The notes beneath the pieces were generated by a model. It worked only from the letters and a program-made list of their open reading frames with translations. It did not search any database and was not told the DNA's origin. Shown piece by piece: positions 23,792 through 30,877 of a DNA stretch of 64,000 nucleotides (the stretch's first letter is position 1; every line of letters begins with the position of its first letter). The stretch lies in contig CAVSSK010000021.1 in assembly GCA_963730395.1 (NCBI GenBank), positions 186,001 through 250,000 on the forward strand, read 5' to 3'. A program made the position numbers and the translations under genes. This DNA comes from Bog-473 sp963730395 (lineage in GTDB: Bacteria; Actinomycetota; Acidimicrobiia; Acidimicrobiales; RAAP-2).

Positions 23792-25117
23792 ATGAGCGAT
23801 GACACGGACACGGGCAGTGACCTCGTCGACACGGACACGGGCAGTGACCTCGTCGACACGGACACGGGCAGTGACCTCGTCGACACGGACACGGGGGGCG
23901 GCCTCGCCCTGACCCCGCCGGCCCGGAATTACTCGCCCTGGTACCAGTGGATGGTCCGGCTGGGCGCCACCGTCCACGAGGACCCCCTGCCCGAGGACGA
24001 ACCCGCTGCGCTCGGGGCCTGGGTCGAGCGCCGCCGTGCCCGCCTGGCCGAGCTGCTCGGTCCTGAGCCCGAGCCGGTGCCCCTCGACATCGAGACGCTC
24101 GAGTCGGTTGCCTGCGACGGCTACCGGCGGGACAAGATCGTGTTCGACACCGAGGACACCATGTCGGTGCCCGCCTATCTGCTCGTGCCCGACGAGCGCA
24201 CGGACGCGGCACCCGGGGCGGCCGTCCTCGCCTGCCACGGCCACGGGCCCGGCAAGTCGCAGGTGGTGGGGCTGGAGCACACCGACATGCCCAACGCCGA
24301 CTACGCGCTCCAGCTGGCCCGCCGGGGCTACGTGGTGCTGGCGCCGGACCTGCGCTGCTTCGGCGAGCGGCTCGACTGGAATCCCGAGGACCATTACGCC
24401 TGCGACACCAATCTCGTGCACGCCGCCATGGCGGGGTGGAGCCCCCTGACCCAGAACATCTGGGACCTGCAGCGCTGCCTCGATGTGCTGGAGCAGCACC
24501 CACTGGTCGACCCGGCACGCCTCGGCATGGTCGGCATCTCCTACGGGGGCACGGTCACGCTCTTCACGGCCGCGGTCGACCAACGCGTGGCGGCGTCGGT
24601 GGTGAGCGGCTACTTCTCCTCGTGGGCCGTCAGCCACAAGATGCCCTGGAACATGTGCGGCTCCCAGATCCTCTTCGGGATGCTGGGCCGGCTCGAGCAC
24701 GAGGATCTCGGCGCGCTCGTCGCCCCCCGCCCGATGCTCATCGAGTCGGGCACCGAGGACGACCTGTTCCCGGTGGCGACCGCCGCCGAGTCGGTGCGCC
24801 GCACCCGCCTCGTCTACGCGCAGCAGGGAGCGGCCGAGTGTCTGGCGCACGACGTCTTCGAGGGGGGCCACCAGTGGCACGGCACCGAGGCCCTGCCCTT
24901 CCTCGACCGCTGGCTCGGCCACGCGCCTCCGCCGCGTCGTCGGCTGACCCCTGTCCGCCTCCGGCTCGGCCGGGCTCAGGCCTCTTCGCCGCGCCGCGCC
25001 GCCTGCTCCGCCGCGGCGCGTCGGAGCACCTGGTCGAGCGATGCCTGCGTCTTCGCCCCGCCCCCGGGCCGGTTCTCGCCCTCACGGCGCGACTGCTCGT
25101 CCGCCTGCACCAGCTGA
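23792..25117 (+). CDS. Alpha/beta hydrolase (acetyl xylan esterase / dienelactone hydrolase-like) with N-terminal repeat
   Basis: Predicted esterase. The core starts near PARNYSPWYQWMVRLG, has the oxyanion region LACHGHGPGKSQVVG, the nucleophile elbow GISYGG, an acid in ESGTEDDLFPV and a His in FEGGHQWHG, all in family order; it resembles the Abhydrolase_7 group. The first 35 residues hold a ninefold-residue repeat, DTDTGSDLV, three times, from a 27-bp tandem repeat. The ORF runs to 25117, but residues after RWLGHAPPPRRR are Arg/Ser-rich and overlap no homology, so the true end may be near 24960. ATG 23792 follows a GAGGGGAGAGG stretch. It is divergent from the TauD gene. Confidence 0.82.
   Translation: MSDDTDTGSDLVDTDTGSDLVDTDTGSDLVDTDTGGGLALTPPARNYSPWYQWMVRLGATVHEDPLPEDEPAALGAWVERRRARLAELLGPEPEPVPLDIETLESVACDGYRRDKIVFDTEDTMSVPAYLLVPDERTDAAPGAAVLACHGHGPGKSQVVGLEHTDMPNADYALQLARRGYVVLAPDLRCFGERLDWNPEDHYACDTNLVHAAMAGWSPLTQNIWDLQRCLDVLEQHPLVDPARLGMVGISYGGTVTLFTAAVDQRVAASVVSGYFSSWAVSHKMPWNMCGSQILFGMLGRLEHEDLGALVAPRPMLIESGTEDDLFPVATAAESVRRTRLVYAQQGAAECLAHDVFEGGHQWHGTEALPFLDRWLGHAPPPRRRLTPVRLRLGRAQASSPRRAACSAAARRSTWSSDACVFAPPPGRFSPSRRDCSSACTS
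23801..23896 (+). repeat. 27-bp minisatellite, three full copies plus 15 bp
   Basis: The unit beginning GACACGGACACGGGCAGTGA repeats identically at 23801-23827, 23828-23854 and 23855-23881, then the first 15 bases recur at 23882-23896. It is in frame with the esterase and encodes DTDTGSDLV repeats. A 27-bp unit keeps the frame, so copy number change would lengthen or shorten the N-terminus without breaking the gene. Confidence 0.95.
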
Positions 25118-25204
25118 CGGTCGTCGTCAGCAGAGTGGTGGGTGGCCCGATGCAACCACTCCCGCCAGCGTCTGTTCCCGCCCCACCCCTGCTGCCGTTC
25201 GCCA
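24961..25204. other. Stretch with no confident gene between convergent esterase and LCP-like genes
   Basis: On the minus strand an open frame ends at 24976 and could encode about 44 residues from GTG 25110 (ending LDQVLRRAAAEQAARRGEEA). On the plus strand the esterase frame stays open to 25117. Neither has a ribosome binding site or recognisable similarity. The minus-strand C-terminal helix looks natural enough that a small gene cannot be excluded. Confidence 0.3.
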
Positions 25205-25924
25205 CTACAGGAAGCCGCGCATGATGGTCGAGAAGCCAAGGGCCAGGACGACCGTGCCGTGGCCGTCCCGGTTGGTCGGGACGTTGACGGGGTTGGCGGT
25301 GGGCACGTTCATGAGGGAGAGGACGGCGGAGACCGGGGTCCCGGGTCCGAGATAGATGTGCGACGCCACCTGCTCGAGCAGCGAGGTGGTGCCGGTCGGG
25401 TCCGAGATGAGGGAGGTGACCGAGAGCTTCCCCGTGGCCAGCTGGCCGAGGCTCGAATCCGGGCTGACCATGTGCAGGTCGACGCCGACGTAGTGGCTGA
25501 CGGGGATGCCGAGACGGCCGAGCCCGGCGATGATGGTGCTCGGCGCGCGCAGGCTCAGCGTCTCGATCGGGACCGAGCCGCCGCCGCGCCGCGGCAGCCC
25601 CAGGCCGTTGGGGATCTTGAGGACGTGGGTGTGCCCGCCGGTGGCATGGAAGACGAAGATCTGCTCGCTGTGGTTCGGGCCCTTGACGATGGCCAGCAGG
25701 TCGTTCTTGCCCTTGGCCAACAGGGAGGCCGGCACCCCGACGTGGTGCACGGCGTGGTCGATGCGGTAGAGGCTGATGCCGACCCAGCCCGCCACCAAGA
25801 GGATGAGGGCCAAGAGGCCGGACGTGCCGGCGATCAGGATGCGCTTGAGGCGGCGCCGGCGCCGTGGACGCGGCTCGGCCTCAGGAACGGCCGCCCCCGG
25901 CTCCATGGCGATCGCGTTCGTCAA
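25205..25924 (-). CDS. LytR-CpsA-Psr (LCP)-like protein, apparently degenerate
   Basis: A 239-residue type II membrane protein: a Pro/Arg-rich cytoplasmic start, one helix (about residues 32-52) and an extracellular domain. The core follows LCP order (NDLLAIVKG, HVLKIPNGLGLP, PSTIIAGLGRLGI, SHYVGVDL), the last matching the family motif DHYVGVD. The conserved catalytic Arg/Asp sites of LCP phosphotransferases (SDSR, RSD, PRD) are missing, so it may not ligate teichoic acid-type polymers to peptidoglycan. GGAGGGGG is well spaced for TTG 25924, whereas ATG 25906 lacks a site, so TTG is chosen. Family call is moderate. Confidence 0.65.
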   Translation of the reverse strand: MTNAIAMEPGAAVPEAEPRPRRRRRLKRILIAGTSGLLALILLVAGWVGISLYRIDHAVHHVGVPASLLAKGKNDLLAIVKGPNHSEQIFVFHATGGHTHVLKIPNGLGLPRRGGGSVPIETLSLRAPSTIIAGLGRLGIPVSHYVGVDLHMVSPDSSLGQLATGKLSVTSLISDPTGTTSLLEQVASHIYLGPGTPVSAVLSLMNVPTANPVNVPTNRDGHGTVVLALGFSTIMRGFL

Positions 25925-26070
25925 AGCCCCCTCCGTCCAGCCGCCCGGCCCCAGCGCCCGGTCCCCTCGGATCTCCGTGCCCGAAACCTACGGACCCGCC
26001 ATTGCCCCGACGTTGCCCCGAGGGTTCGATGTGGTTGCCGTGGCCACGCCGCGACCCTCGGGCCGTCCGC

Positions 26071-26076
26071 CATGCT
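26071..26076 (+). promoter_or_regulatory. -10-like hexamer for the sulfotransferase gene
   Basis: CATGCT ends six bases before ATG 26083 and keeps A at position 2 and T at position 6. No ribosome binding site is present. The match is weaker than others in the window. Confidence 0.25.
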
Positions 26077-26082
26077 GGGGGC

Positions 26083-27015
26083 ATGGGAGAGGACCGCGAC
26101 CTGCCGCCAGGCCCGGCGACGGCGGCCGCACCCCGGCACCGCTACACCTCGCCCGACGAGGACAGCGCCCGCTGGTGGGACTTCTCGTTCCGCCCCGGCG
26201 ACATCGTGGTCAGCACCCGGTCCAAGTCGGGCACCACCTGGGTCCAGATGATCTGCCTGCTCCTCGTCTACGGCACGCCGGACCTGCCCGGTTCCCTGGG
26301 CGCCCTGTCGCCCTGGCTCGACCACCTGGTGCGGCCCAAGGAGGAGGTCTACGCGCTCCTCGCCGGGCAAGGGGAGCGGCGCGTGATCAAGACGCACACC
26401 CCGCTCGACGGCGTGCCACTCGACGACCGGGTCACCTACATCGTCGTAGGCCGCCACCCGCTCGACGTCGCCGTCTCGCTCTATCACCAGGGCGAGAACA
26501 TCGACCGGCGACGCATGGCCGAGCTCACCGGGAACCCCGAGACCGAGCGGCCGGAGCCCCCGCCGCTGCACGAATGGCTGCTCGGCTTCGTCGACTGGGA
26601 CGGCGACCCCAGGGAGTGGCTCGACACGCTGCCCGGGGCGATGCTGCACCTGTCCGACGCCTGGGAGCGCCGGCACGACGCCAACGTCGTGCTGGTGCAC
26701 TACGACGACCTGCGCGCGGATCTCGACGGCGCCATGCGCGGTCTGGCCGCTCGGCTCGGCTTCGCGGTCGACGAAGCGAGCTGGCCCGCCCTCGTCGAAG
26801 CCGCCACCTTCGAGTCGATGCGGGAGCGCTCGCGCGCGTCGTACCCCGACACCCTCGGCGTCTTGAAGGATCCCACGGCGTTCTTCCGTCACGGCGTCTC
26901 GGGTGACGGCCCGGCGCTCCTGCGCGCCGGCGAGCTGGCCCACTATCACGAGCGGGTCGCGGAGATGGCCCCGGCGGACCTGCTGGCGTGGCTCCATCGG
27001 GACGGAGACGCCTGA
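26083..27015 (+). CDS. PAPS-dependent sulfotransferase
   Basis: A 310-residue cytosolic sulfotransferase. The 5' phosphosulfate-binding loop is TRSKSGTTWVQ (family consensus YPKSGTxW), the 3' phosphate-binding motif is VGRHPLDVAVSLYHQ, and the C-terminal region has the EAATFESMRERS helix followed by a Phe/Gly loop (FFRHGVSGD) as in cytosolic aryl or steroid sulfotransferases. Catalytic His is most likely in IKTHTPLD. The substrate is unknown. It is divergent from the LCP-like gene. Confidence 0.9.
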   Translation: MGEDRDLPPGPATAAAPRHRYTSPDEDSARWWDFSFRPGDIVVSTRSKSGTTWVQMICLLLVYGTPDLPGSLGALSPWLDHLVRPKEEVYALLAGQGERRVIKTHTPLDGVPLDDRVTYIVVGRHPLDVAVSLYHQGENIDRRRMAELTGNPETERPEPPPLHEWLLGFVDWDGDPREWLDTLPGAMLHLSDAWERRHDANVVLVHYDDLRADLDGAMRGLAARLGFAVDEASWPALVEAATFESMRERSRASYPDTLGVLKDPTAFFRHGVSGDGPALLRAGELAHYHERVAEMAPADLLAWLHRDGDA

Positions 27016-27282
27016 ACGTGTCGATCGTGTCCGGCGGCAAGGACCGGACCCGGGCGCTCGAGCACACCGAATGCCCGCTCGATCGCGTGCGGGGCGAGCA
27101 GTGGTTGCGGTGCGTGCGGGGCGAGCAGTGGTTGCGGTGCGGCCGGCGCAGCGGCGGCGCCCGCTTCAACTTCGCGGGCTTCGGCCGCTACATGATGCAC
27201 GACCCAGTCCACCACCTTTTCGACGTCACCGGGCATCGGGGGGAGTGAGACCCCCACATGGAGTCCCCCTCGACGGGGCCCC
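27016..27282. other. Intergenic stretch holding a 27-bp tandem duplication
   Basis: Between the sulfotransferase stop and the convergent NagB-like gene. A plus-strand frame (to 27248) and a minus-strand frame (MPGDVEKVVDWVVHHV start near 27234, running into the sulfotransferase) are open, but neither has a ribosome binding site or a recognised family. The only clear structure is the duplication at 27087-27140. Confidence 0.3.
27087..27140. repeat. Perfect 27-bp tandem duplication
   Basis: A 27-bp unit starting GTGCGGGGCGAGCAGTGGTT occurs at 27087-27113 and again, without mismatch, at 27114-27140. Both copies abut. It lies outside any confident gene. The perfect identity points to a recent event. 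Confidence 0.92.
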
Positions 27283-28066
27283 TCAGTCGGGCAACAGCTG
27301 CGCCGAGTCGGGCTCGAGATGGACCGTGGCGTGGGCGACTGGTGCGCAGCGCCGACGCGGGGCACGCGGTGGTGATCGGCCCCGTCAGCGCGGAGCGGAC
27401 GGGCTCCGCCTTACGCGCCTCGGGAACGACGGCCAGGACGCGCCCGGCGCGCAGCAGGGCCGGGATGGTCACCGTGATGGCGTGGGTCGGGACGGCCTCG
27501 AGGCCCGCGAAGTGGCCCTCGTGCACCTGCTGCATGCGGCAGGCTGCGTCGAGCTCGACCACCTTGACGTCGAGCGGATCCGCGAAGTCGGCCACCGGCG
27601 GGTCGTTGAAGGCGAGGTGGCCGTTCTCCCCGATCCCGAGGCAGCACAGGTCGAGCGGGTGCGACCGCAGGAGCCCTGCGTAGCGAGCGCACTCAGTTTC
27701 GGGGTCGCCCAGTCCCTCGACGTAGAAGGCCGCTCTCGGCCGAGCCGGCTCCACGATGCGCTCGCGGATCCAGCGCTGGAAGCCCGCCGGGTGGTCGGGT
27801 CCCACCCCCACGTACTCGTCCATGTGGAACACGACGGTGTCGGCCCAGGGGACCCCGTCCGTCTCCTCGACGAGAGCGTGGGCGAACGCGAGTTGGGAGT
27901 TTCCGGTGGCGAACATCACGTGGGCGACGCCACGGGCCCCCACGGCCACGCGCATGACGTCGGCGGCTTCGTCGGCCGCCGCCCTCGCCATGGCCGCGGC
28001 GTCCTCGTGGACGCGCACGGTGGCACCGTCAATGGTCCGGGTCCCTCTCTGCACCACGCTCAGCAT
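27283..28066 (-). CDS. NagB-like glucosamine-6-phosphate deaminase, one frameshift near the C-terminus
   Basis: NagB/RpiA-fold enzyme that converts glucosamine-6-phosphate to fructose-6-phosphate and ammonia. The motifs FHMDEYVGV, CLGIGENGHLAFNDPP and ITVTIPALLRA are all NagB-type, and the length of about 260 residues is normal. In the last fifth the frame shifts near 27340: the alternative frame reads HATVHLEPDSAQLLPD and stops at 27283-27285, a natural NagB end, while the uncorrected frame runs to 27188 with no similarity. Removing one base in CACCAG repairs it. Start is ATG 28066. Divergent from the gene at 28096 with a 29-bp gap. Confidence 0.8.
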
Positions 28067-28083
28067 GCCAGGCGCGTCTCGGC

Positions 28084-28089
28084 CAGACT
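28084..28089 (+). promoter_or_regulatory. -10-like hexamer for the threonine dehydratase-like gene
   Basis: CAGACT ends six bases before GTG 28096. No ribosome binding site precedes the start. It keeps the key A2 and T6 positions of the -10 box. The same 29-bp gap must also serve the divergent NagB-like gene. Confidence 0.35.
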
Positions 28090-28095
28090 GGTCCC

Positions 28096-29052
28096 GTGCG
28101 CGACGTGGTGAGCCCCGGGCCCGCCCACATGGAGGCGGCGTGGAAGGCGGTGCGGCACTTCCTGGCCCCGACGCCCACGGTCGGCACCCCGCAGCTCGGC
28201 GCGGTCTCGGCCAAGCTGGAGACCCTCCAGCCCACGGGCTCGTTCAAGGTGCGCGGCGGCCTGGCCGCGGTGTCGGCCACCCTCGAGGAGGAGCCGGGCC
28301 GCGCCGTCGTCGCCTCGTCGGCCGGAAACCACGGTCTGGGCCTGGCCTACGCGGCCTCCAAGCTCGGAGCCCAGGTGACCGTCGTCGTGCCGACGGGGGC
28401 GTCGGCCGCCAAGGTCTCCGCGCTCCAGCAGTTCGACGTGCGCCTCGTCCTCCACGGCGAGGGCTATCGAGAGGCGGAGACCCATGCACTGGAGCTGGCC
28501 GAGCGCGACGGCAGCCGCTACGTGTCCCCCTACAACGATCCCGACGTCATCGCCGGCCAGTCGACGCTTGCCCGCGAGCTTCTCGAGCAGGTGTCGAACC
28601 TCGGCACCGTCATCGTCCCCTGCGGTGGTGGAGGCCTGCTGGCGGGTGTGACCCTCGGCCTCGCGGGCACGGGCGTGCGTGTCGTCGGCATCGAGTCGGA
28701 GGCGTCGCCCTCCATGAGCACCGCGCTGGCGGTGGGTGGCATCGTGCCGATCAACGTCGATCCGACGGTGGCCGACGGGCTGGCAGGCAATCTCGAGCCC
28801 GGTGCAGTGACCGTTGGCATCGCGCTCGAGCACGGGGTGTCGGTGCTCACGGTGAGCGAGGCCGACATCCGCTCGGCCATGGCCTACGCCGCCACCAAGT
28901 TGGGCCTCGTGCTCGAGGGCGCGGGCGCAGTGGGTGTCGCCGCGCTGCGGGCCGGAGTGATCACCCCGGATCCCGACGGGCGGGAGACCGTGGTCATACT
29001 GACCGGGCGCAACGTGGCCCCGGTGCTGCTCTCGGAGGTGCTCCATTCCTGA
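28096..29052 (+). CDS. Threonine dehydratase-like PLP enzyme
   Basis: A 318-residue fold-type II PLP enzyme of the threonine/serine dehydratase group. The PLP lysine is in TGSFKVRGG, the cofactor-anchoring Asn motif is SSAGNHGLGLAYA, and the glycine loop binding the phosphate is PCGGGGLLAG. There is no C-terminal ACT regulatory domain, so it is the short, catabolic-type form. It likely deaminates threonine, serine or a related hydroxy-amino acid. Start is GTG 28096. The hydrolase after it overlaps or abuts its stop. Confidence 0.9.
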   Translation: MRDVVSPGPAHMEAAWKAVRHFLAPTPTVGTPQLGAVSAKLETLQPTGSFKVRGGLAAVSATLEEEPGRAVVASSAGNHGLGLAYAASKLGAQVTVVVPTGASAAKVSALQQFDVRLVLHGEGYREAETHALELAERDGSRYVSPYNDPDVIAGQSTLARELLEQVSNLGTVIVPCGGGGLLAGVTLGLAGTGVRVVGIESEASPSMSTALAVGGIVPINVDPTVADGLAGNLEPGAVTVGIALEHGVSVLTVSEADIRSAMAYAATKLGLVLEGAGAVGVAALRAGVITPDPDGRETVVILTGRNVAPVLLSEVLHS

Positions 29053-29074
29053 GGCCGAAGCCAACGGCGCCACG

Positions 29075-29863
29075 TTGAATTACGAGGTGACCGGCGAGGG
29101 GGAGCCGCTCGTGCTCGTGGCCGGCTGCGGCCAACCCGCCGCCGCCTGGCACTTGTCGCTCGTGCCCGCGCTGGCGGCCGCCGGCTATGCCGTCGTCACC
29201 TTCGACAATCGGGGGGTGGAACCCTCGTCCTCGCCCCCCGCCCCCTACAGCGTGGACGTCATGGCCGTTGACACCCTCGCGCTCCTCGACCACCTCGGCT
29301 GGGACGGCCCGGTGCGCCTCGCCGGCCACTCCATGGGCGGGTGGATCGCGGAGACGCTCGTGCTCGACCATCCCGAACGTGTCCGGGCGGCGGCGTTCAT
29401 GGGCAGCGCCAACAAGCCGACCGCATGGGAGATCGCCATCACGACGGTGGAGCGGGACCTCGCCAAGCTGGACTACGACCTGCCGCCGCTCTTCTACGCC
29501 ACCGAGACCGTGCGCTACCTGCCGACGGCGGACATCCAGAACTCCGAGGTGGTGAGCACCTGGTTGTCGCTGCTGGGCGAGGTTCCCGTGTGGCCCAACC
29601 CGGGCCGGCTCGGCCAGTACGAGGCGGCGCTGGCCTGGTCGACCGATCCCGCCCGCACGACCCGCTGGCCCGAGGTGCGCGTCCCCTGTCTCGTGATCGC
29701 CTTCGAGCACGACATCGACTCGCCTCCCCGCTACGCGCGCGAGGCAGCGGAGACCATCCCCGGCTGCGAGTACCGCGAGATCGCCGGCGCCGGGCACATC
29801 GGCATCCTGACCCACGCCGACGAGGTCGCCCGGAACCTGGTCGAGTTCTTCTCCCGGACCTGA
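29075..29863 (+). CDS. Alpha/beta-fold hydrolase
   Basis: A 262-residue alpha/beta hydrolase from TTG 29075: oxyanion region LVLVAGCGQPAAAW, the FDNRG strand, the nucleophile elbow GHSMGG, an acid near FEHDIDSP and a His in AGAGHIGIL. It is close to the menthol/lipase-type family. Typical family N-termini include a few residues before the first strand, and the frame continues upstream as PEAEANGATLNYEV with no standard start; GGAGG at 29034-29038 is six bases before ATT 29045, so translation may begin there instead, giving 272 residues. Probably cotranscribed with the dehydratase-like gene. Confidence 0.85.
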   Translation: MNYEVTGEGEPLVLVAGCGQPAAAWHLSLVPALAAAGYAVVTFDNRGVEPSSSPPAPYSVDVMAVDTLALLDHLGWDGPVRLAGHSMGGWIAETLVLDHPERVRAAAFMGSANKPTAWEIAITTVERDLAKLDYDLPPLFYATETVRYLPTADIQNSEVVSTWLSLLGEVPVWPNPGRLGQYEAALAWSTDPARTTRWPEVRVPCLVIAFEHDIDSPPRYAREAAETIPGCEYREIAGAGHIGILTHADEVARNLVEFFSRT

Positions 29864-29879
29864 TGGGCGTGCGTCAACC

Positions 29880-30305
29880 GTGACCCCGACAGAGTTCTTC
29901 TTCGCCTTCGAACCGGCGTACCAGCGGCTGGCGAGACTGTTCGGCATCACCCCGGGCACGGCGCTCGTCGCGCTGAACGACGGGGATCTGTGGGCCCGGT
30001 TCGGGCCCTGGCGTGTGACCACGCCGTGCAGCAACATCGTGGGCGCCGCAGTGACCGGTCCCTACCGGTTCCTGAAAGCGGCCGGGCCAGCCCGGCTGTC
30101 CCTGGTCGATCTGGGCTTGACCTTCGCCACCAACGGACGTCAGGGCCTCTGCATGAGGTTCCGGGACGCGGTGCCCGGGCTGGAGCCGACGGGTCGGCTC
30201 CGCCACCCCGGGCTTACGGTGACCGTTGCCGACTGCGAAGGGCTGGCTCGGGCGCTGCAGGACGAAGCCTGCCGACCCATGGTGGACCCTCCGGCATCGA
30301 GTTGA
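29880..30305 (+). CDS. Conserved hypothetical protein
   Basis: A 141-residue soluble protein with start GTG 29880 (TPTEFFFAFEPAYQRLARLF). It has segments LWARFGPWRVTTPCSNI, VTGPYRFLKAAGPARLSLVD and RQGLCMRFRDAVPGLEPTG that recall a conserved mycobacterial family of unknown function. Two Cys residues lie in the conserved segments. It is 16 bp after the hydrolase stop in the same direction, so probably in the same operon. No function can be assigned. Confidence 0.6.
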   Translation: MTPTEFFFAFEPAYQRLARLFGITPGTALVALNDGDLWARFGPWRVTTPCSNIVGAAVTGPYRFLKAAGPARLSLVDLGLTFATNGRQGLCMRFRDAVPGLEPTGRLRHPGLTVTVADCEGLARALQDEACRPMVDPPASS

Positions 30306-30372
30306 TCCCACCGCGCACACCTGGCCGTTGCGGTGCGTGCCGCCTCCGGTAGGGAAAGGGGAGGCTGCCGGC

Positions 30373-30693
30373 TCAGCCGGGCCGCGGCGCGTCCCAGTCG
30401 ACGGGGACGCCCGCCGCCTCGTCGGGGTGGTCGAGCAGCCAGCGGCGGGCGAACGGGCACCACGGCACCACGGTCAGGTGCTCCGCTCGGGCCCGTCGGA
30501 GCGCCGCCCGGACGAGGCGGCCCCCGATGCCCCGTCCTCCCCACTCTTCGGGCACGCCGGTGTGGATCAGCTCCAGGCGCTCACCCTCCACGCGGTAGAC
30601 CAACTCGGCCTCGAGACCATGGTCGCCCCGGATCACGAAGCGACTCTCGCCGGTCGCGTCGACGACCTCTGCGCCATTGGGATCGGTGGTCAT
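30373..30693 (-). CDS. Small GNAT-like acetyltransferase (YjdJ/Acetyltransf_CG type)
   Basis: A 106-residue member of the short GNAT family (PF14542-like). The strand-helix pattern ELVYRVEGERLELIHTGVP followed by the CoA loop EWGGRGIGGRLVRAAL and VVPWCPFARRWL is the family signature, including the conserved Cys-Pro-Phe. It is a one-domain protein with unknown acceptor. GGAGGAAGG lies before ATG 30693. Convergent with the hypothetical protein at 29880. Confidence 0.82.
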   Translation of the reverse strand: MTTDPNGAEVVDATGESRFVIRGDHGLEAELVYRVEGERLELIHTGVPEEWGGRGIGGRLVRAALRRARAEHLTVVPWCPFARRWLLDHPDEAAGVPVDWDAPRPG

Positions 30694-30731
30694 GGCCTTC
30701 CTCCGGGTCGGGTGCCACCGCCACCATATGG

Positions 30732-30854
30732 GTGGTGGGCGGGGTGGAACAGGTCGGTACCTGCCGGTTCGACGCGTCCCATCCCGTCGGGCGCGGCCTC
30801 GCGTTCGCCGAGCCCGTCGTCATGTGGTGGAACTTCGTGGGGCTGCACCTTTGA
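30732..30854 (+). pseudogene. Fragment resembling the C-terminus of a pirin-family protein
   Basis: In a short open frame on the plus strand the peptide GRGLAFAEPVVMWWNFVG appears just before a stop at 30852-30854. Actinobacterial pirins carry a very similar xEPxVMWWNFVGR motif near the C-terminus. Nothing upstream in any frame looks like the rest of a pirin; that DNA is the antisense of the GNAT-like gene. It is therefore probably a relic of a deleted gene. The motif match is from memory. Confidence 0.4.
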
Positions 30855-30877
30855 AGAGCCGACGCCCCTGGGAGTGA

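Noticed and set aside
23792..23820. Phase-variable start of the esterase by slippage
   Set aside because: The unit length is 27 bp, so copy changes keep the frame and cannot switch the gene off.
23801..23896. Possible CRISPR-like array
   Set aside because: Repeats abut with no spacers and lie inside a coding frame; it is a minisatellite.
24976..25239. Minus-strand 87-codon frame overlapping the esterase 3' end
   Set aside because: No ribosome binding site, no recognised family; kept only as a possibility in the regional note.
26988..27248. Plus-strand 86-codon frame containing the 27-bp duplication
   Set aside because: Start lies within the sulfotransferase, no ribosome binding site, sequence without family resemblance.
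27188..27282. C-terminal extension of the NagB-like protein in the uncorrected frame
   Set aside because: The natural NagB end is found in the shifted frame at 27283, and the extension has no similarity.
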